Of a DNA stretch of 64,000 bases, positions 11,874-23,814 are shown one piece after another; position 1 is the stretch's first letter, and each line of letters opens with the position of its first letter. The DNA is from Nymphaea colorata. Taxonomy: Eukaryota > Streptophyta > Magnoliopsida > Nymphaeales > Nymphaeaceae. A program made the position numbers and the translations under genes. A model generated the notes under the pieces. The model ran no database searches. It was given only the letters and a program-made list of their open reading frames with translations, and was not told where the DNA came from. Where the stretch lies: contig NC_045142.1 in assembly GCF_008831285.2 (NCBI RefSeq), positions 10,039,952 to 10,103,951 on the forward strand, in the 5' to 3' direction.

Positions 11874-12780
11874 GTTCTAGCTGGGATCACCAGCGTTAAT
11901 CTTAATGTTATAATACTAAAACTCTATGTTAACAAGTTATAAGTGAGAAACTAAGCTAAGACTTAGACCTAACTAAAAGGATCCACAACCAAATTGATAA
12001 TCGGATATACGTGTCCAAGTCAATGGGTTCAACCACATTTGGTCGGTTAAAAGTTTCTGTGTCGGTTTAATCTCTATGGGTACTATTCCACTTGACTGCA
12101 AATAGTAGTTGCACTGCACTTCAGTTAACGGGTGTCCTGCTTCTAATTCAGGTTTCTAAGTAGCCGTTGACCCATAGCGGGGCAAAGAGGAGTAGTTTTG
12201 ACCTCTCATAAAATCGCCAATGGGCTCAACCACAGTTGACAATTAATATTGTAGCTAGAATCTCCGGCTAGTACTCCTGCCTCTAGGGTGTATTGTTATC
12301 CACAACACGCCCTTGGGGGCGAAATAAAGAACATACATGGCACCTGGAGAGCTCTAGTCCCATCAAGCGGCACGAATCTGAATTCATTAATTAGGTTTGC
12401 CAAATTGAGCAATGGGGGGTGTTCGGGCCTCTTACCAGGCACCAGATCATGCCCCCACCCTAAGGGCAAAAAGAATGCCAAAAGGACAAGTGTTGTTCTC
12501 ATTCTGTTATAAGGGGCTCCTTTTTAAACGCTCCTTTTATATTTTTTTTTAGGGGTGTTCTTGTCTTTTTAAACAGCCGAACACTTTCATTTATTCGAGG
12601 CCCGAACACATAGGCCATAAGGCACCAGTGGCGTGAACTGACATGAATCTAGATTCATTAATTGGGTTTGCTGGAGAAAATGGAAGTCAATCTCTAATGA
12701 GGTTCAGGCTAGAGATGCAAATTGCATAAAATTTTTTTGAGTGCTGCATGCCTTTTTTTCCTCAAGTGTTGAGTGCATAG
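11874..12780. other. Intergenic, repeats only
   Basis: Contains copy 3 of the dispersed repeat (12,072-12,110) and two loosely related segments around AATCTGAATTCATTAATTAGG (near 12,376) and AATCTAGATTCATTAATTGGG (near 12,646). The short open frames at 12,288-12,512 on both strands match nothing known. Confidence 0.5.
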
Positions 12781-12913
12781 CCAATGTCTTACTTCGGTGA
12801 CGCTTTTTACCGACACTCGCTTGACCCGAAACATCGGTAAAACCATTCCCGACGTGTTTTCATGTTTCACTGACATGTTCTAGCCGTTGGTAATGCTTAG
12901 GTATTTCGTAGTG
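12781..12913. mobile_element. CACTA-type (EnSpm) terminus
   Basis: Read on the minus strand from 12,913 the sequence begins CACTACGAAATACC, the diagnostic CACTA end. Subterminal words such as ACCGATGTTTCGGG and GTCGGTAAAA follow. The element extends towards lower coordinates. No opposite CACTA end or transposase frame is evident, so it is a truncated or solo end. The shared ACATCGGTAAAA word ties it to the relic at 1,435-1,580. Confidence 0.72.
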
Positions 12914-13215
12914 TTTTATCATTTTTCAGTCGTGCATGAACGGGAACATGAGTGGTGGAGTTGCTTAAACTGGAACATGATGATCTGTGACCGCGTTAAG
13001 AGGTGTGTGAAGAGGTATGTTTTTAGTTCATCTCTTGTTGTGTTTCTTAATTTTAAGTGGTGGAGTATGGTATCCAAGTTGAAGAGTGAACCACTGCAAT
13101 GACAATGACGCACTATCATGTCTTTCAGTGACCCGAAAATGGGTATTACTATCATTTTCTCTTTTGGTGAACACAAACTTTTGGCATGTAAGCGGAGTTC
13201 CAACCATGGTTTGCC

Positions 13216-13400
13216 ATAGGGCTGGGTATCTTTGGGTACCCAATACTCGGCTCGAAAAAACTGGTCCTGGTCGACCTGATGGGGCCCAATTCGACCCAGT
13301 AAGTTATTTAATTTATTTTTATTTTATTAATAATATATATACTCAAAATTTGTATGATAGAAAGCATTACTCAAAGTCTGATACTACTATAAAAATTCAC
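13216..13400. mobile_element. hAT-like terminal fragment
   Basis: TAGGGCTGGGTATC at 13,218 resembles the left terminus of the elements at 21,129 and 22,760. It is followed by GGGTACCCAATACTCGG and ACTGGTCCTGGTCGACC and then AT-rich DNA. No matching right end or target duplication was found, so it is treated as a truncated copy. Confidence 0.4.
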
Positions 13401-13460
13401 TGACATCAAGCCAGCTGAGGAGGAGTCACATATGGGAGTAAGTAGGTCATTTGTCATGAG

Positions 13461-13549
13461 GATTGAACCGACACATGTGAAATCCCGTAACACTAAAAAA
13501 CTTTCACATGGGGATTCAACCGACGCATGTGAAATCCCGTAACACTAAA
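13461..13549. repeat. 52-bp tandem duplication
   Basis: GATTGAACCGACACATGTG through CCCGTAACACTAAA at 13,461 is repeated 52 bases later at 13,513 with two or three substitutions. Only the first 37 bases or so of the unit are present in the second copy. Confidence 0.85.
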
Positions 13550-15460
13550 GTCACCCTCCATGTGGGCCTGAATGTTCATTTGCTGGATAGGGTGTTACCA
13601 TAGCCATGTATGTGTAATGATATACTTTCCATGTGGTAGCTTGTCATGTTGGATTTAGGCAAGTTTATTATTATGAATATTCATGTTGATAACATGTAGT
13701 AGCCTTGCCATTTGGATCAACCTGACCTTTTGGATTAACAATAAGTCCCTATCTACTTTCCTTAACAAGTGTGACATTAGAGCGGTAGCGGAGCTACATG
13801 TGGGCTGATATGACTGTTACGGTTACCAACCCTACAAAATTTTTTATTATTTTTATATTATCATCTCGTACCATTTGACATTTTATATATAATATTTGTT
13901 CTCCTAAAAGGCTGATTGGCACAAAATAAATTGCTATTTGTCTGATAAAACTTGCCTCTAAGGCACAAGAAATTTTGAATTAGTGCCTCTCAGCCTAAAA
14001 GTTTTTGCTTCATAGAATTTGAGGACACATAGAATTTGGGAATCATCAGGACTTGAAGCGGGGCTAGAACGATTTTCTAATTTATTTTTTTTTCCTTATA
14101 TTTGTTAGGGAATTGAAACCAACAAAAAACTTAATAGATAATTAGAAGCAGAGTGCCTTTAAGAGGATATTTCTACATTAGAGTGAATTATGGTAGAAAG
14201 AGAGCATAATAAGGGCTTTAAGTTGGTGGGAATTACAAAAATGTAATTCTATATACAAGGTCTCTATGCGATTAGTGGGTGCCTAGAATACCCCCACATT
14301 TTTGCATTAGAAAAAAAAAACAATTTCATGAATGTATTTAAAAAAAAATTACACTTACAAGGGACATGTCTCTTTTTTACACAGGGATCATTTTTGACAC
14401 TTTTAGGCCCAGATAAGCCTCCTCCCTAAGCTTTGGCATCAGGCCGAGCCTGGCCCAACTCGAGGCCTGATTAAATTCAAAATATATTTTTAAATAAAAC
14501 AATTATATAAATGTAATTAATTGTAGTAAAATATTATAAATATATATATATTAATAAATAAATTTTAAAAAACTCATTATCGAATCCACTCGACCGGCCT
14601 CATAGGGTTCCTTTTTCCCGGGCTCAGGCCCGGCACTGGATATCCGGCCGGAGGCTTACTCCTCCCCTTCACCACTGCCTACACAAGCAAATTATTTTAT
14701 AAAATTGGAAGGACATATTTGGTTGTTAAATAATATTTAGGATGCCTGAAGGAAACAAAAACTAAATCCAGAAACATGTTCTCATATTTATTGGCATCAA
14801 GCATATGTATGGTTTTTCCTTTTAGGAATGTATGATGAGTTTGACTTAAAATCGTTTTTTTTTTCAAAATTTTTCATTTCCTAGCTTGGACTTTTCGTAT
14901 AATTCTAGAGAGCGACTATCTTCTCAATTTTTTAATTAACAACCACATTTCCATGAAAACTAGTAAACTTCCGAATAGACCCTTTTTTTAAGTCAGCATT
15001 ATACCTTATAACTGGCATGGGCAGTTGCGTACGCTAACAACAAATTTTACCCTTTTAAATTAGACAATATAATTTCATAAATTAAGCAAAATGGAAAAAA
15101 TAATTCGCTCAAAAAACCATACTGAGAAAAAAAAGATTACCAATTAACTTCTTTCTCGGGTGAATGAAAGTTTACTCGTCTTTATACGACAGTTTTTTTT
15201 TACGAAAGATGCAACTTTTACAAAAGATTAAATTTAAAGCTTTTTCTTTACAAAATTAAGAACAATTTCAGGTTATGATATTCCATTCATTTATCATCAC
15301 TGTTTATTTGTGATCCTGTTTTAGGGGCCAACCAACGTGGGACCCACCCACATGCACCGCGGCCTGAGTTGTGAGGTCTGCCGGAGACGAACAATGAATG
15401 AGATCGCGTTGGCAAACCGTGAAAACGACAGGGACATATTGGTCATTTGTCACGAGCACG
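13550..15460. other. Upstream intergenic region of hydrolase A, repeats only
   Basis: AT-rich. Between about 14,401 and 14,660 there are islands of CCGGCC/GGCCCGG words (TTGGCATCAGGCCGAGCC; GGGCTCAGGCCCGGCAC) around an AT-rich core, which looks like another diverged hAT-like element without intact ends. No gene seen. Confidence 0.5.
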
Positions 15461-15465
15461 GCACC

Positions 15466-15474
15466 TACTTATAG
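15466..15474 (+). promoter_or_regulatory. Possible TATA-like element of hydrolase A
   Basis: ACTTATAGCC lies about 115 bases upstream of the chosen ATG at 15,586, followed by a CT-rich leader (CATCTCTCTCTCTTGCC). Position and leader fit a plant core promoter, but the TATA match is poor and no start site can be read from sequence. Confidence 0.3.
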
Positions 15475-15585
15475 CCTTCGGGCGAGTTCCGCATTCACTC
15501 AGCTGTCCATCTCTCTCTCTTGCCATCCCGCTAAACTCTTTCTCTTCCGGCGATCTCTACCGCCGGAAAACCCTTTGAACCAAAT

Positions 15586-18500
15586 ATGGCTGCCTACCTC
15601 GTCCAAAGTGTGAGAGAAATGGTGTGGTTGGTCGACTCCAGAACCTCCGAGAAGCCGACCAACGACCTCCAGCAAGCTGATCATCCGAACGTCGGATCGG
15701 CAAAGGCGGCCAAGTCTCACCGGAGACATGTCGGACGGGACGAACATGCTGCAGGTTGGTGGATTCCTGCATGTTTCCTCACTCTCAAGTAGAATTCAGT
15801 GGCGGGAGAATGCAAAGGAGCGAAGAAATGGTTCCTCCATATTCATCCCGTTATTATAGCTATTGACAAATTCCTCCTTATCTTTTTTTCTTTCTTTTTT
15901 TTGAACGGTTAATTCAACTGCAACTCCAACATGACATACGGCCACAAAATCGTGGCTGATATTGACTTCCCTTTTCGGTCGAAGCAGGTTGTATGTTCGG
16001 GCCCGAACACAGCATGAGTGTTTGACATTCATAATGACTGTAATGCGAGCACAATTTTTTATGTTCTGTCACTAACATGGTTAGAAATGTTCTCACTTTT
16101 TATAAAGGATTTTTTTATAATTTTACAAAAAAAGTTTAAGTTTTATTAAAGACAGTATCTAAAAATATTTTGATCATTTTCAACATTCATGCATGAGGAT
16201 TAGGGACTCTTGGCTTAAATTTCTTGGTCCTTCTACTTTGCATGCAACAAGAATGCCAAAGAAAGTAGTGGTACGTGTTAATTATGGCAGTGATTGAGAC
16301 TCGATCCGGGGTCTCATCAACCACAGCTTTCACATTTGCTCACCGCCTAGGGCAGTACTTTTGGCCATGTGAAGTATGACGACCAAATACCATTTATTTC
16401 CATCTTTATTATTATTATGAACGGCAGTACATTTTCTGAATTTTTAATATTCGTATCTTTTACCTTGATCAGAAAATGTACACGGTACATATCTTTGGCC
16501 AATTCATAATAATAGGTTTAGCAGCCTGTCTGATTCAATCCCTTCATCTTGACAGAAGATTTGTTGGGCACAAGGATGCAAATTAAGAGAAAGAAAAGAA
16601 CAGTGGCTGGTGTTGATCAAGACGAGCTGTTGGACCCATTAATACTTGCCGACCCAGACAGCTGCTTCCATGAGTTCATGGGAGTCCACATTCACCATAA
16701 GATCAGTACTGCAGAAGGCGATGAAGATGAGTTAAAGCCTGTGGAAGTCTCCATTAGTCAGGAATCATCTCATTCTCATGCAGGAAATGACAGACTCGGG
16801 CTGCCCATGATTCTTCTCCATGGCTTTGCTGCATCTCTGTTCTCATGGCGCAAAGTGATGAAGCCCCTTGCCAATCTGGTTGGGTCCAGCGTTCTTGCTT
16901 TTGACAGACCTGCCTTTGGATTGACATCAAGAGTACTGGAATACCCACTGAATCCAAGCTCTGCAATGGCTGCCTCCACTCAATTGAATCCTTACTCCAC
17001 CGCCTTCTCTACTTCGGCCACACTTTCTTTCATGGGCATGTTAATGGGAGACAAGGCAATTTTAGTTGGGTGAGTTCATTGTCTTCAGATAGTATTTCCT
17101 TTAAAATGGGATTTTTGCTGTACTGGCTTGTGTTGGTGCTGTTTACAGACCTCTATTGCTGCAAATGAATTAGAAAAACTACAAGTTCTTCACTGTTTTT
17201 GCATTACAGACCATCTTCAGATCTTTACATGTAATTGTGATTTACAGGCATTCAGCTGGATGTGTTGTAGCAGTTGATGCATACTTTGAAGAACCTGAAC
17301 GTGTCGCTGCATTGATCCTTGTAGCTCCTGCAATTGTTGCACCTCTTCTTCTCCCATCTAACTCCAACAAAGGAGAACTTTCTGAAAGAGAAGGCGACAT
17401 GGAAAATCGAGGATCTGTTTGGGACGACAAGGAACACATGATCTATAGCGTTCTCATATTTCTACAGGCAGTGTGCTTTCGAGTCCAAGAAGCCGTAATT
17501 TGGATGATCAAGAAATCTATATATTTGCTCTCCTGCTTCTGCAAGAACCTCCTTTCAGAAATTCTGCGGTCTTACTTTGCTGTGCTTATGGTAAGATTAA
17601 ATGTAGTGTCACAAAAAACGTGTTTTTTTAGAAAAAAATGCAATAAATTAAATTACGATTTAAAACTAAAAAAAAACATGTTTCTTTAAAAACACATCGG
17701 TGTTTAATGTGTTTCTTTCACTTTTTTTTCTAATGCCAAACAGTTTTTTTATTTTTAATTTTTTATTTATTGCAAATCAACTTATCTTTTGATGTTTGTG
17801 TTATTAGTTTCTTACTTATTTTATTTTTTTCTCATTTTTTATTTTTTAAAATTTTTAAAATTTTCATACTTTTCATTTTTTTAAGGTCGTTGTATTTATA
17901 CCCAAGAAAAATCTCACCGTTTAAAACTCCGAAACATTATTTGTAACTATGATTAAAATATTAGGTCAAAGGTTATCAAGTGTCAATTCAAGTTTTTTTC
18001 AATTTTGAAGTCTTAAGGAAATCATTGAGTGGCATAGCTCAAACGGGTGGGCTTGGGCTAAAGAGGTGTGTCTCCGGTTTAACTGTAGGGAGCTATCCTC
18101 ACATACCATAAGGAGCAGAGGCGGAGCCAAGGGGGGTCCGCATGGGCACCAACCCCACCTCAAAAAAAAAATTACATGTAAATTTTAAAATATTTTACTT
18201 GTCATATATAAAAATTTTGAAAAATATATTTTGACCCTTATCAAAATTTAAAAATTTTAACTTGACACCCCTCTTAAAAAATTCTAGCTCGGCCCTTGAT
18301 AAGGAGGGTGGGTACTATGTGCACGTTGAAGCACATGACCAAGGGGCAAGGGGAAAGAGGGGGGCTTCCCCTTTCACACTAGCAGTGGGATTAATCTTCC
18401 GCGCGCCTAAAAGTCGTAACGAAGTTCTCCTATGCATTATCTTGCATGGAACTGATGCAGTCGAGTTCTTGAATGTTGTTGCAGGTCAGATTCATATTTG

Positions 18501-20812
18501 ACAGATTTGGCTTAGCAATAGTAAGGAATTCATGGTATGATGCAAGCCTAGCCACAGAGCAAGACATTAATGGTTATACAAAAGTGAGTATAAATGACTG
18601 AATTTTACTTAATTTGCCTATTCTTTGAGTAGTTATGCAGAATTTTGGATATCTAATTGCTTATCAAGCTATATCCTTGAGTGGCATAACTTAATGTAAC
18701 TGCAAGTGATCAAAATCTTTGCATGGAATGCATGCTCTCAATTCATTTTTTAAGGATTTCAATTTTTTTTCAATTTACACTGAAAAAGAAAAGGGATGAA
18801 GTAGGTTGGCGTGTTCTACCTAAACCTTCACATCTTTCTCACAAAATGTGTGGCTTCATAATGAAAAAAGTGTGTATATATGGTACAAAAAGTGGAAACG
18901 CAGTTAAAAACATAGACTTTTGTAGTTTGGTTAAACACAAAAAATTAAAGCTAGCAAAACACATCCTTTTTTGTCTTAAAGGAAGCTCATTCCTTTTACA
19001 AAGAATTAGAAAAAAACCAACCATTTGCTTGAGGAGAATATTTAATGCATGTATCCTTGTGTTTTTATTCTGAAATGTGCCATCACTTAGTTTATTTTCA
19101 TAAAAAGATACATCTCGTGTATAACTTCTAGTTTAGTTTTCCTCCATATGTTTAGGAATATTTAAATTCATCCTAATCAAGGGCAACTCATTCTTTTTTG
19201 TCAAAATTGGCAGTTTTCGTCAATTATTCAACGGTTCTTCACTTGAAAGATGGATTTGTCCTAGTTGCAGAAGTGGTGAAGAACATGAGAAAGAAATATG
19301 ATGAATTCGAAAAGTAATTAATAAGATGGGGATTCTAATTGGCTAATGTCTTGTAAAAAATTTTGTGCCACTATTGAAAATATGAATGTCATGTGTCTTT
19401 ATTGACATATAGAAGTAGCGCTTAACTTTGTCTATGTCTTTAATTTTTGCTCTTAGAGATAAAGTCTTCCAAGTTCAATTTGCATAAAAATATAAAAAAT
19501 AAAAATATATGCATTTCATTTTCTATATAAATGAAACATCATAATGCTTGGTTGAAGATTTTTTTAGATATTTTTTAGTTGATTCTGATTTTACCAAAAA
19601 AGTATAATTTCCATATAAGAACAAATTTTAAAATAGAATTCCAAAACAAGTCTTCTGAAGTACACGTTTTGTTTTGGATCTAGAAACAAAAGGGTTCTCA
19701 ATTGATGTATCCCTAGATACAGTTCTCTAAATCCAAACTCTCATGAATATCAAACTTTATGTGTATGCATAACATATATTCTGTGTGTGAACATTTTCTA
19801 ATAATTGTGAAAATTTTAACTATTGCAGCCATTGAGAGCCAAGGATTGGGACAGGGCTATTTTGGAGTTTGTCATAGCATTGCTCTCTGATATTAAGCCT
19901 AAGGAACTGCCCTCATGCAAGAGAAGTCTTTCTGAGATTGCATGTCCAGGTAATATGCACACGTCTGTCATGATTTTTCCAGTGTTTCTAAAGACACTTT
20001 TAATAAATCTTTTAAAAACATGAAGTAAAATTAGCATGTGCTCCTATCTGATCAATTGAATCAAGGAATAAGTAAAAATTGGGTTCCTGTTTGCATTGCA
20101 TGTAGATTGTGCAAGATTTCTACAAATGTGTGCTTTTACTTTTACCAAACTAATGAAGATCTCACTTCCTATAGTTACCATGTAATTAAACATAACAAAT
20201 TTTTACAAAATCTTAGTTCGTAATTTTGTTTAACATTTCCTTTATCATGAGGACAACTAGTATGTCAATGTTGAACCCTTATTAGATCTTTTCTATTGTT
20301 GAATCTTATTGAAGCATGTCCTGTTACACATGTATGATTTTGCACAAGCAGTATTTTCTTTTTGCATGTCATTGGTCAAAAAATGTTGAAGTTAGTGCAT
20401 AAAAATAAAAGCATGCAAAAAAAAGACCACTTAATATATCATGTAATTTAAGTTTAGTCAATACTCCACGATGGTATTTTCTCAAAGATTTGCAAATGAT
20501 GTTTACCATGATAATCCTAATGAAGCCTAAGATATGAAGCATATGATCTTATGTTTGCAATCCTTTAATTTTATAGATCTTTTTCGAATTTGTAATGAGC
20601 TAACTCATTGTGTTGATTGAAAACCAGTGTTAATTATAACGGGAGATCATGACCACATTGTTCCTGCATGGAATGCAAAGAGGCTCTCTCGAGCCATACC
20701 CGGTTCGCACTTAAGATTGATCGAGAATTGTGGCCACTTGCCCCATGAAGAGAAGCCCCAAGAATTTCTTTCAACTGTTGGGGAATTTTTGTTAAACCTA
20801 AAAGATGTATGA
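15586..20812 (+). CDS. Alpha/beta-hydrolase fold protein, tandem copy A
   Basis: Predicted alpha/beta-hydrolase of 476 residues; substrate unknown. Six coding exons: 15586-15754, 16556-17069, 17248-17590, 18485-18583, 19829-19949 and 20628-20812, all with GT-AG borders and consistent phases (total 1,431 bases). Seen in the protein: an oxyanion HGF motif near residue 145 (ILLHGFAAS), nucleophile elbow GHSAG with Ser230 split across the exon 2/3 junction, Asp424 in GDHDHIVPAWN and His452 in NCGHLPHEEKP, so the triad is intact. A cap region lies between about residues 260 and 345 with a hydrophobic stretch. It belongs to a plant family of uncharacterised hydrolases; members I recall in Arabidopsis (such as At1g15490 and At1g80280) are from memory only. 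Intron 3 holds a MITE-like element and a SINE-like sequence. The first exon (56 residues) is the least certain part: it lacks an obvious transit peptide and shows no similarity to exon 1 of copy B. Confidence 0.85.
17603..17950. mobile_element. MITE-like element, family 2, in intron 3 of hydrolase A
   Basis: Starts TAGTGTCACAAAAAACGTG and ends near GAAACATTATTTGTAACTATG; these are imperfect inverted repeats of each other. The internal block TTATACCC-AGAAAAATCTCACC is found inverted at 42,042-42,372 (GGTGAGATTTTGCTGGGGTAT) and at 40,466-40,868. It begins only 13 bases after the exon 3 donor site. No coding capacity. Confidence 0.62.
18029..18112 (+). repeat. tRNA-derived SINE-like sequence, copy 1
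   Basis: TAGCTCAAACGG (18,035-18,046) fits the pol III A-box consensus TRGCNNARNNGG exactly. About 40 bases later, GGTTTAACTGT (18,076-18,086) is a degraded B-box. The same arrangement with the same flanking words (AACGGGTGGGCT and GAGGTGTGTCTC) occurs at 43,581-43,660. It does not fold as a full tRNA by eye. Lies in intron 3 of hydrolase A. Confidence 0.5.
18117..18297. repeat. Dispersed GGCGGAGC-type repeat
   Basis: Begins AGAGGCGGAGCCAAGG and runs through TACATGTAAATTTTAAAATA and TATAAAAATTTTGAAAAATA to CTAGCTCGGCCC. Related copies: about 37,683-37,870, 41,170-41,340 and 63,010-63,190, with a possible inverted one at 31,330-31,405. GGCGGAGCCA-type repeats of this kind are common in plant transposons. 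Class not determinable here. Confidence 0.5.
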
Positions 20813-21120
20813 TGAAATTGAAGGTGTACATAAAAGAAGATTAGCATGGGCCCCGGCCCACACAAGGATGACATATACAAGCACAAAAATTTGAGCTTAG
20901 AAAGGAGATGATGTAAATGCAGCAAGTATTGCATGGTAGAACTTCAAGGCCTGCTGCATGTGTGGACGTTCATGAACTCCTAGTTGTTAGAAGGGGAAAA
21001 AAAAAATGTCCACCATAATCTTAATTCTTTTGAACAAATAATGATGTATTTGTGGCTATAATTATTCAAGGAGATTTTCTCCCCTATCTCAGAATTAGAG
21101 TTCTTGATAGGAAGATCTCA
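20813..21120. other. 3' flank of hydrolase A
   Basis: Likely 3' untranslated region and downstream DNA. AATAATG near 21,037 could serve as part of a polyadenylation signal, but plant signals are too loose to assign. No other gene. Confidence 0.4.
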
Positions 21121-21128
21121 CTATTAAG

Positions 21129-21616
21129 TAGGGGTGGGCATCGACCCGGCCCGCCCTCCCGACCCCCTTTCCCCCTCCTTGACCCCTTTCCCCCTCCCGA
21201 CCCCCTTTTCCCCCGCCCTCTCGTCCCCTCCGACTACGGTGTTGGGTCCCCGCCGACGACCCACACGATGAACGACTGCAGCAACGGCGATGGAGGAGGG
21301 GGAGCGGCGAGGGAGACAGAGGAGGAGGGAGAGGGGGGCAGGGAGGGGAGCGGGAGCAGAGAGCGAGGGAGAGGGGGAGCGGAGAGGGAGCAGAGAGGGA
21401 GAGCGGAGAGGGAGAGGGAGAACGGGAGCGGAGAGGATGAGGGAGAGGTAGAGTAGGAGGGGAGAGGGAGATGGAGGAGGAGGGGGAGTGGGGGATGGAG
21501 GGCGGGAGTCGGGCTGGGCCGCTGCCCGGCCGGCCTATCGGGCCTGGCCCAGGCCAGGTTTTTCCCGGCCTGGACCCGGGTCCAACCGGGCCGGGCCGGC
21601 CCGACGCCCAGTCTTA
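21129..21616. mobile_element. Non-autonomous hAT-like element, GGGCCGG type
   Basis: Flanked by a perfect 8-bp direct repeat CTATTAAG (21,121-21,128 and 21,617-21,624). The left end is TAGGGGTGGGCATCG and the inverted right end is TAAGACTGGGCGTCG, 11 of 15 identical. An 8-bp duplication with such ends is the signature of the hAT superfamily. The 488-bp interior is a strongly asymmetric, GC-rich tract: CCC-rich on the left, then GGAGAGGGAGC-type purine repeats, then CCGGGCCGGGCC. The apparent 134-residue open frame at 21,052-21,456 is low-complexity and not a gene. Confidence 0.85.
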
Positions 21617-22224
21617 CTATTAAGAAGATTGCGCAATTTCATAAAATCTTTAGCTTCTATCAAATGAATGGGCAAACTCTAGCCTCATATATCTTTTCGC
21701 ATCCTAACAGTACTGTCATCCTCTATCTAGTATCTACCATATGAGTTCATGAATAACTTCCTCCCAACCCCGTATGATGCTCTTCTAAGCTCAATAGCAT
21801 TTTGTTGTTTTCTTAAATGTCATGAGCTTTGGTTCTCTAAGTATTACTGTCTATAAAATTTTTCCCATAAAGTCTGCCCACCTAACCAAATGAACCTTAC
21901 GATGCATGTCATCCTGGCCCCAAGGGAATTGACCAATCATCTTTTCAGTATAATGAATCGCTTGAGAATGGATTTTAAACACCGTTGTCCAATATGCCAT
22001 AAGTTGTTGAAGGGTATGTTTAAATTTTTATATTTAGCATTTTCTCGAATATTTTGTGATAATTCTATGACAATCTTCAAGGATTTTCGGCTTCAAACAC
22101 TTCATTTTCTCTTAATTATGGTTACTTTCTTCTTTTATTTGACTATCAATGATATGTGGGACTTATTTGGATCTAAATTTAGACTTTGTACACAAAACCC
22201 AATCTCAATTTAGACTTATTCTAT

Positions 22225-22759
22225 ACTTCAAACAGGGATCTGGTTCAAAAACTCATATAAAAGCTTAAAACAAATCACTTGATCTCAATCTAGATCCAAA
22301 ACCCAGATCCATTTCCAAAATAAACGTGAGATACAAATATTGATCCAAATACTAGCCCCAGATCAAAAACAAATCCCTACATCCAAACCAGATCCAAAAT
22401 GAATCTATATTCAAATCCAAATTTTAAAACTGGATCCACAACAAAGCTTTAGATCTAGACCTTGATCCAAATCTCAACTTTGGACTCATTTTATCTCAAT
22501 TTGTGCCTTTAATCCAATTCAGAGTCGATCCAAATTCTAGATCCATATCCTTGTTTGGTTCCAAATTTTTAATGTAGATCCAGATTTAGATCTAATTCTA
22601 TGTTTTTACCTCAATCCAGATCTAAATGTGAGATTCAGAATCAAATATGAATTTTGGATCCAAATCCAAATATTTTTTATCCATTGTATGCCCTTGATCT
22701 AGATCCAGATCCAAATTCAAGAACTAGATCCATATTCAGATCTAAATATAAGTCGCAGA
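22225..22759. repeat. Degenerate GATCCAAAT-type repeat tract
   Basis: About 530 bases built from variants of GATCCAAAT, AGATCTAAAT and CCAGATCC. It stops exactly where the hAT-like element at 22,760 begins. Unit length is irregular, about 10-20 bases. The region 21,625-22,224 before it holds no gene. Confidence 0.65.
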
Positions 22760-23476
22760 TAAGCCTAGGCACCGGGCCGGGCCACCGACGGGTACCCGGC
22801 CCGACTCGGGCCCGGGCCCGAGCCTTGAAAAATCCTTAACGGGCCAGATTTTATTGGGCCCGGCCCGACCCGATACTTAACGGGTCGGGCCCGGTCCGGC
22901 CCGATACTTAACGGGTCGGGCCCAGGCTTGATCCAACGTTCGACGACGGCCCGACAAGCCCGTAATTAAAAAAAAAAAAACTTCTTTTTTTGCCCCTTTA
23001 CTTATGTTAGGTTTCCGATTTCCACTTGTTTTGAATGTGTTTTTCATACTTTCCATTCATTCTTCTACCCCGTAACCGACGCCATGACCTCGCTCACTGC
23101 CGTTGAACACCTCCTCCAGTCCTGCCCGTTGCCCATCACCCACGTCTCTACGACAACTGAAAAAAAGGAGAAAAACTTGAAAAGTAGAGACCCTACAGCC
23201 TGCAGGAGGCCAAACCCGGGCGGATAATCGGGCCTGGCCGCACTAGGCCTCTGGCACAATCTCAAGCCCGAGGCCCGATACTTCATCGGCCCGGCCCAGC
23301 CCAATTATAAACGGGCCGGGCCGGGCCTCGGGCACAATCTCAAGCCCGATGGCCGATACTTCATTGGTCCGGCCCGGCCCGGTTATAAATGGGCCGGCCC
23401 TATAACGTTAACGGGCTTAACTTTTGTCAATTTTTACGAGCCGGGCCGGCCCGACTCGGCCCGATGCCTAGCCTTA
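22760..23476. mobile_element. Non-autonomous hAT-like element, GGGCCGG type, second copy
   Basis: Left end TAAGCCTAGGCACCGGGCC, inverted right end TAAGGCTAGGCATCGGGCC: 17 of 19 bases identical. Flanking octamers GTCGCAGA (22,752-22,759) and GTCGCAAA (23,477-23,484) differ at one base, giving a convincing 8-bp target duplication. The 717-bp interior has blocks of GGCCCGACCCGATACTTAACG repeated two or three times around an AT-rich core. No transposase frame. Confidence 0.88.
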
Positions 23477-23484
23477 GTCGCAAA

Positions 23485-23810
23485 TCATTCCCAACCCAAG
23501 TATCGAGACACTATGACCACTTTCCAAATATCAATAATTAAAATTCTCAAAATATCTTTGATTTTTTGAAAATATCATTGAATCTCTCAAATGCCTTCGG
23601 TTTTCTCGAAATATCCTTTTATTTTTGAAAAATAACTTTATTTTTTACCAAAAAATACCAAATACCCTTTGTAAGACCTACAACCAATGTGACAAGCTGA
23701 CCAAGCCTGGTCTGGCCGTACCTGAACCAGTCAGGCACCACCTAGTCTAGAGTCTCTTTGAAGCTACGGATCCTCCTTGAACCTCCAAGCATGACCAAGA
23801 CAAACGTTTT
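23485..23810. other. Intergenic, no gene seen
   Basis: AT-rich with short repeated words such as TTTTGAAAATAT and AAATATC. Nothing coding. Confidence 0.5.
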
Positions 23811-23814
23811 CCTC

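Noticed and set aside
21052-21456. 134-residue open frame rich in Pro, then Gly/Arg/Glu
   Set aside because: It lies over the left half of the hAT-like element and is low-complexity GC-rich DNA read by chance; no domain or codon pattern.
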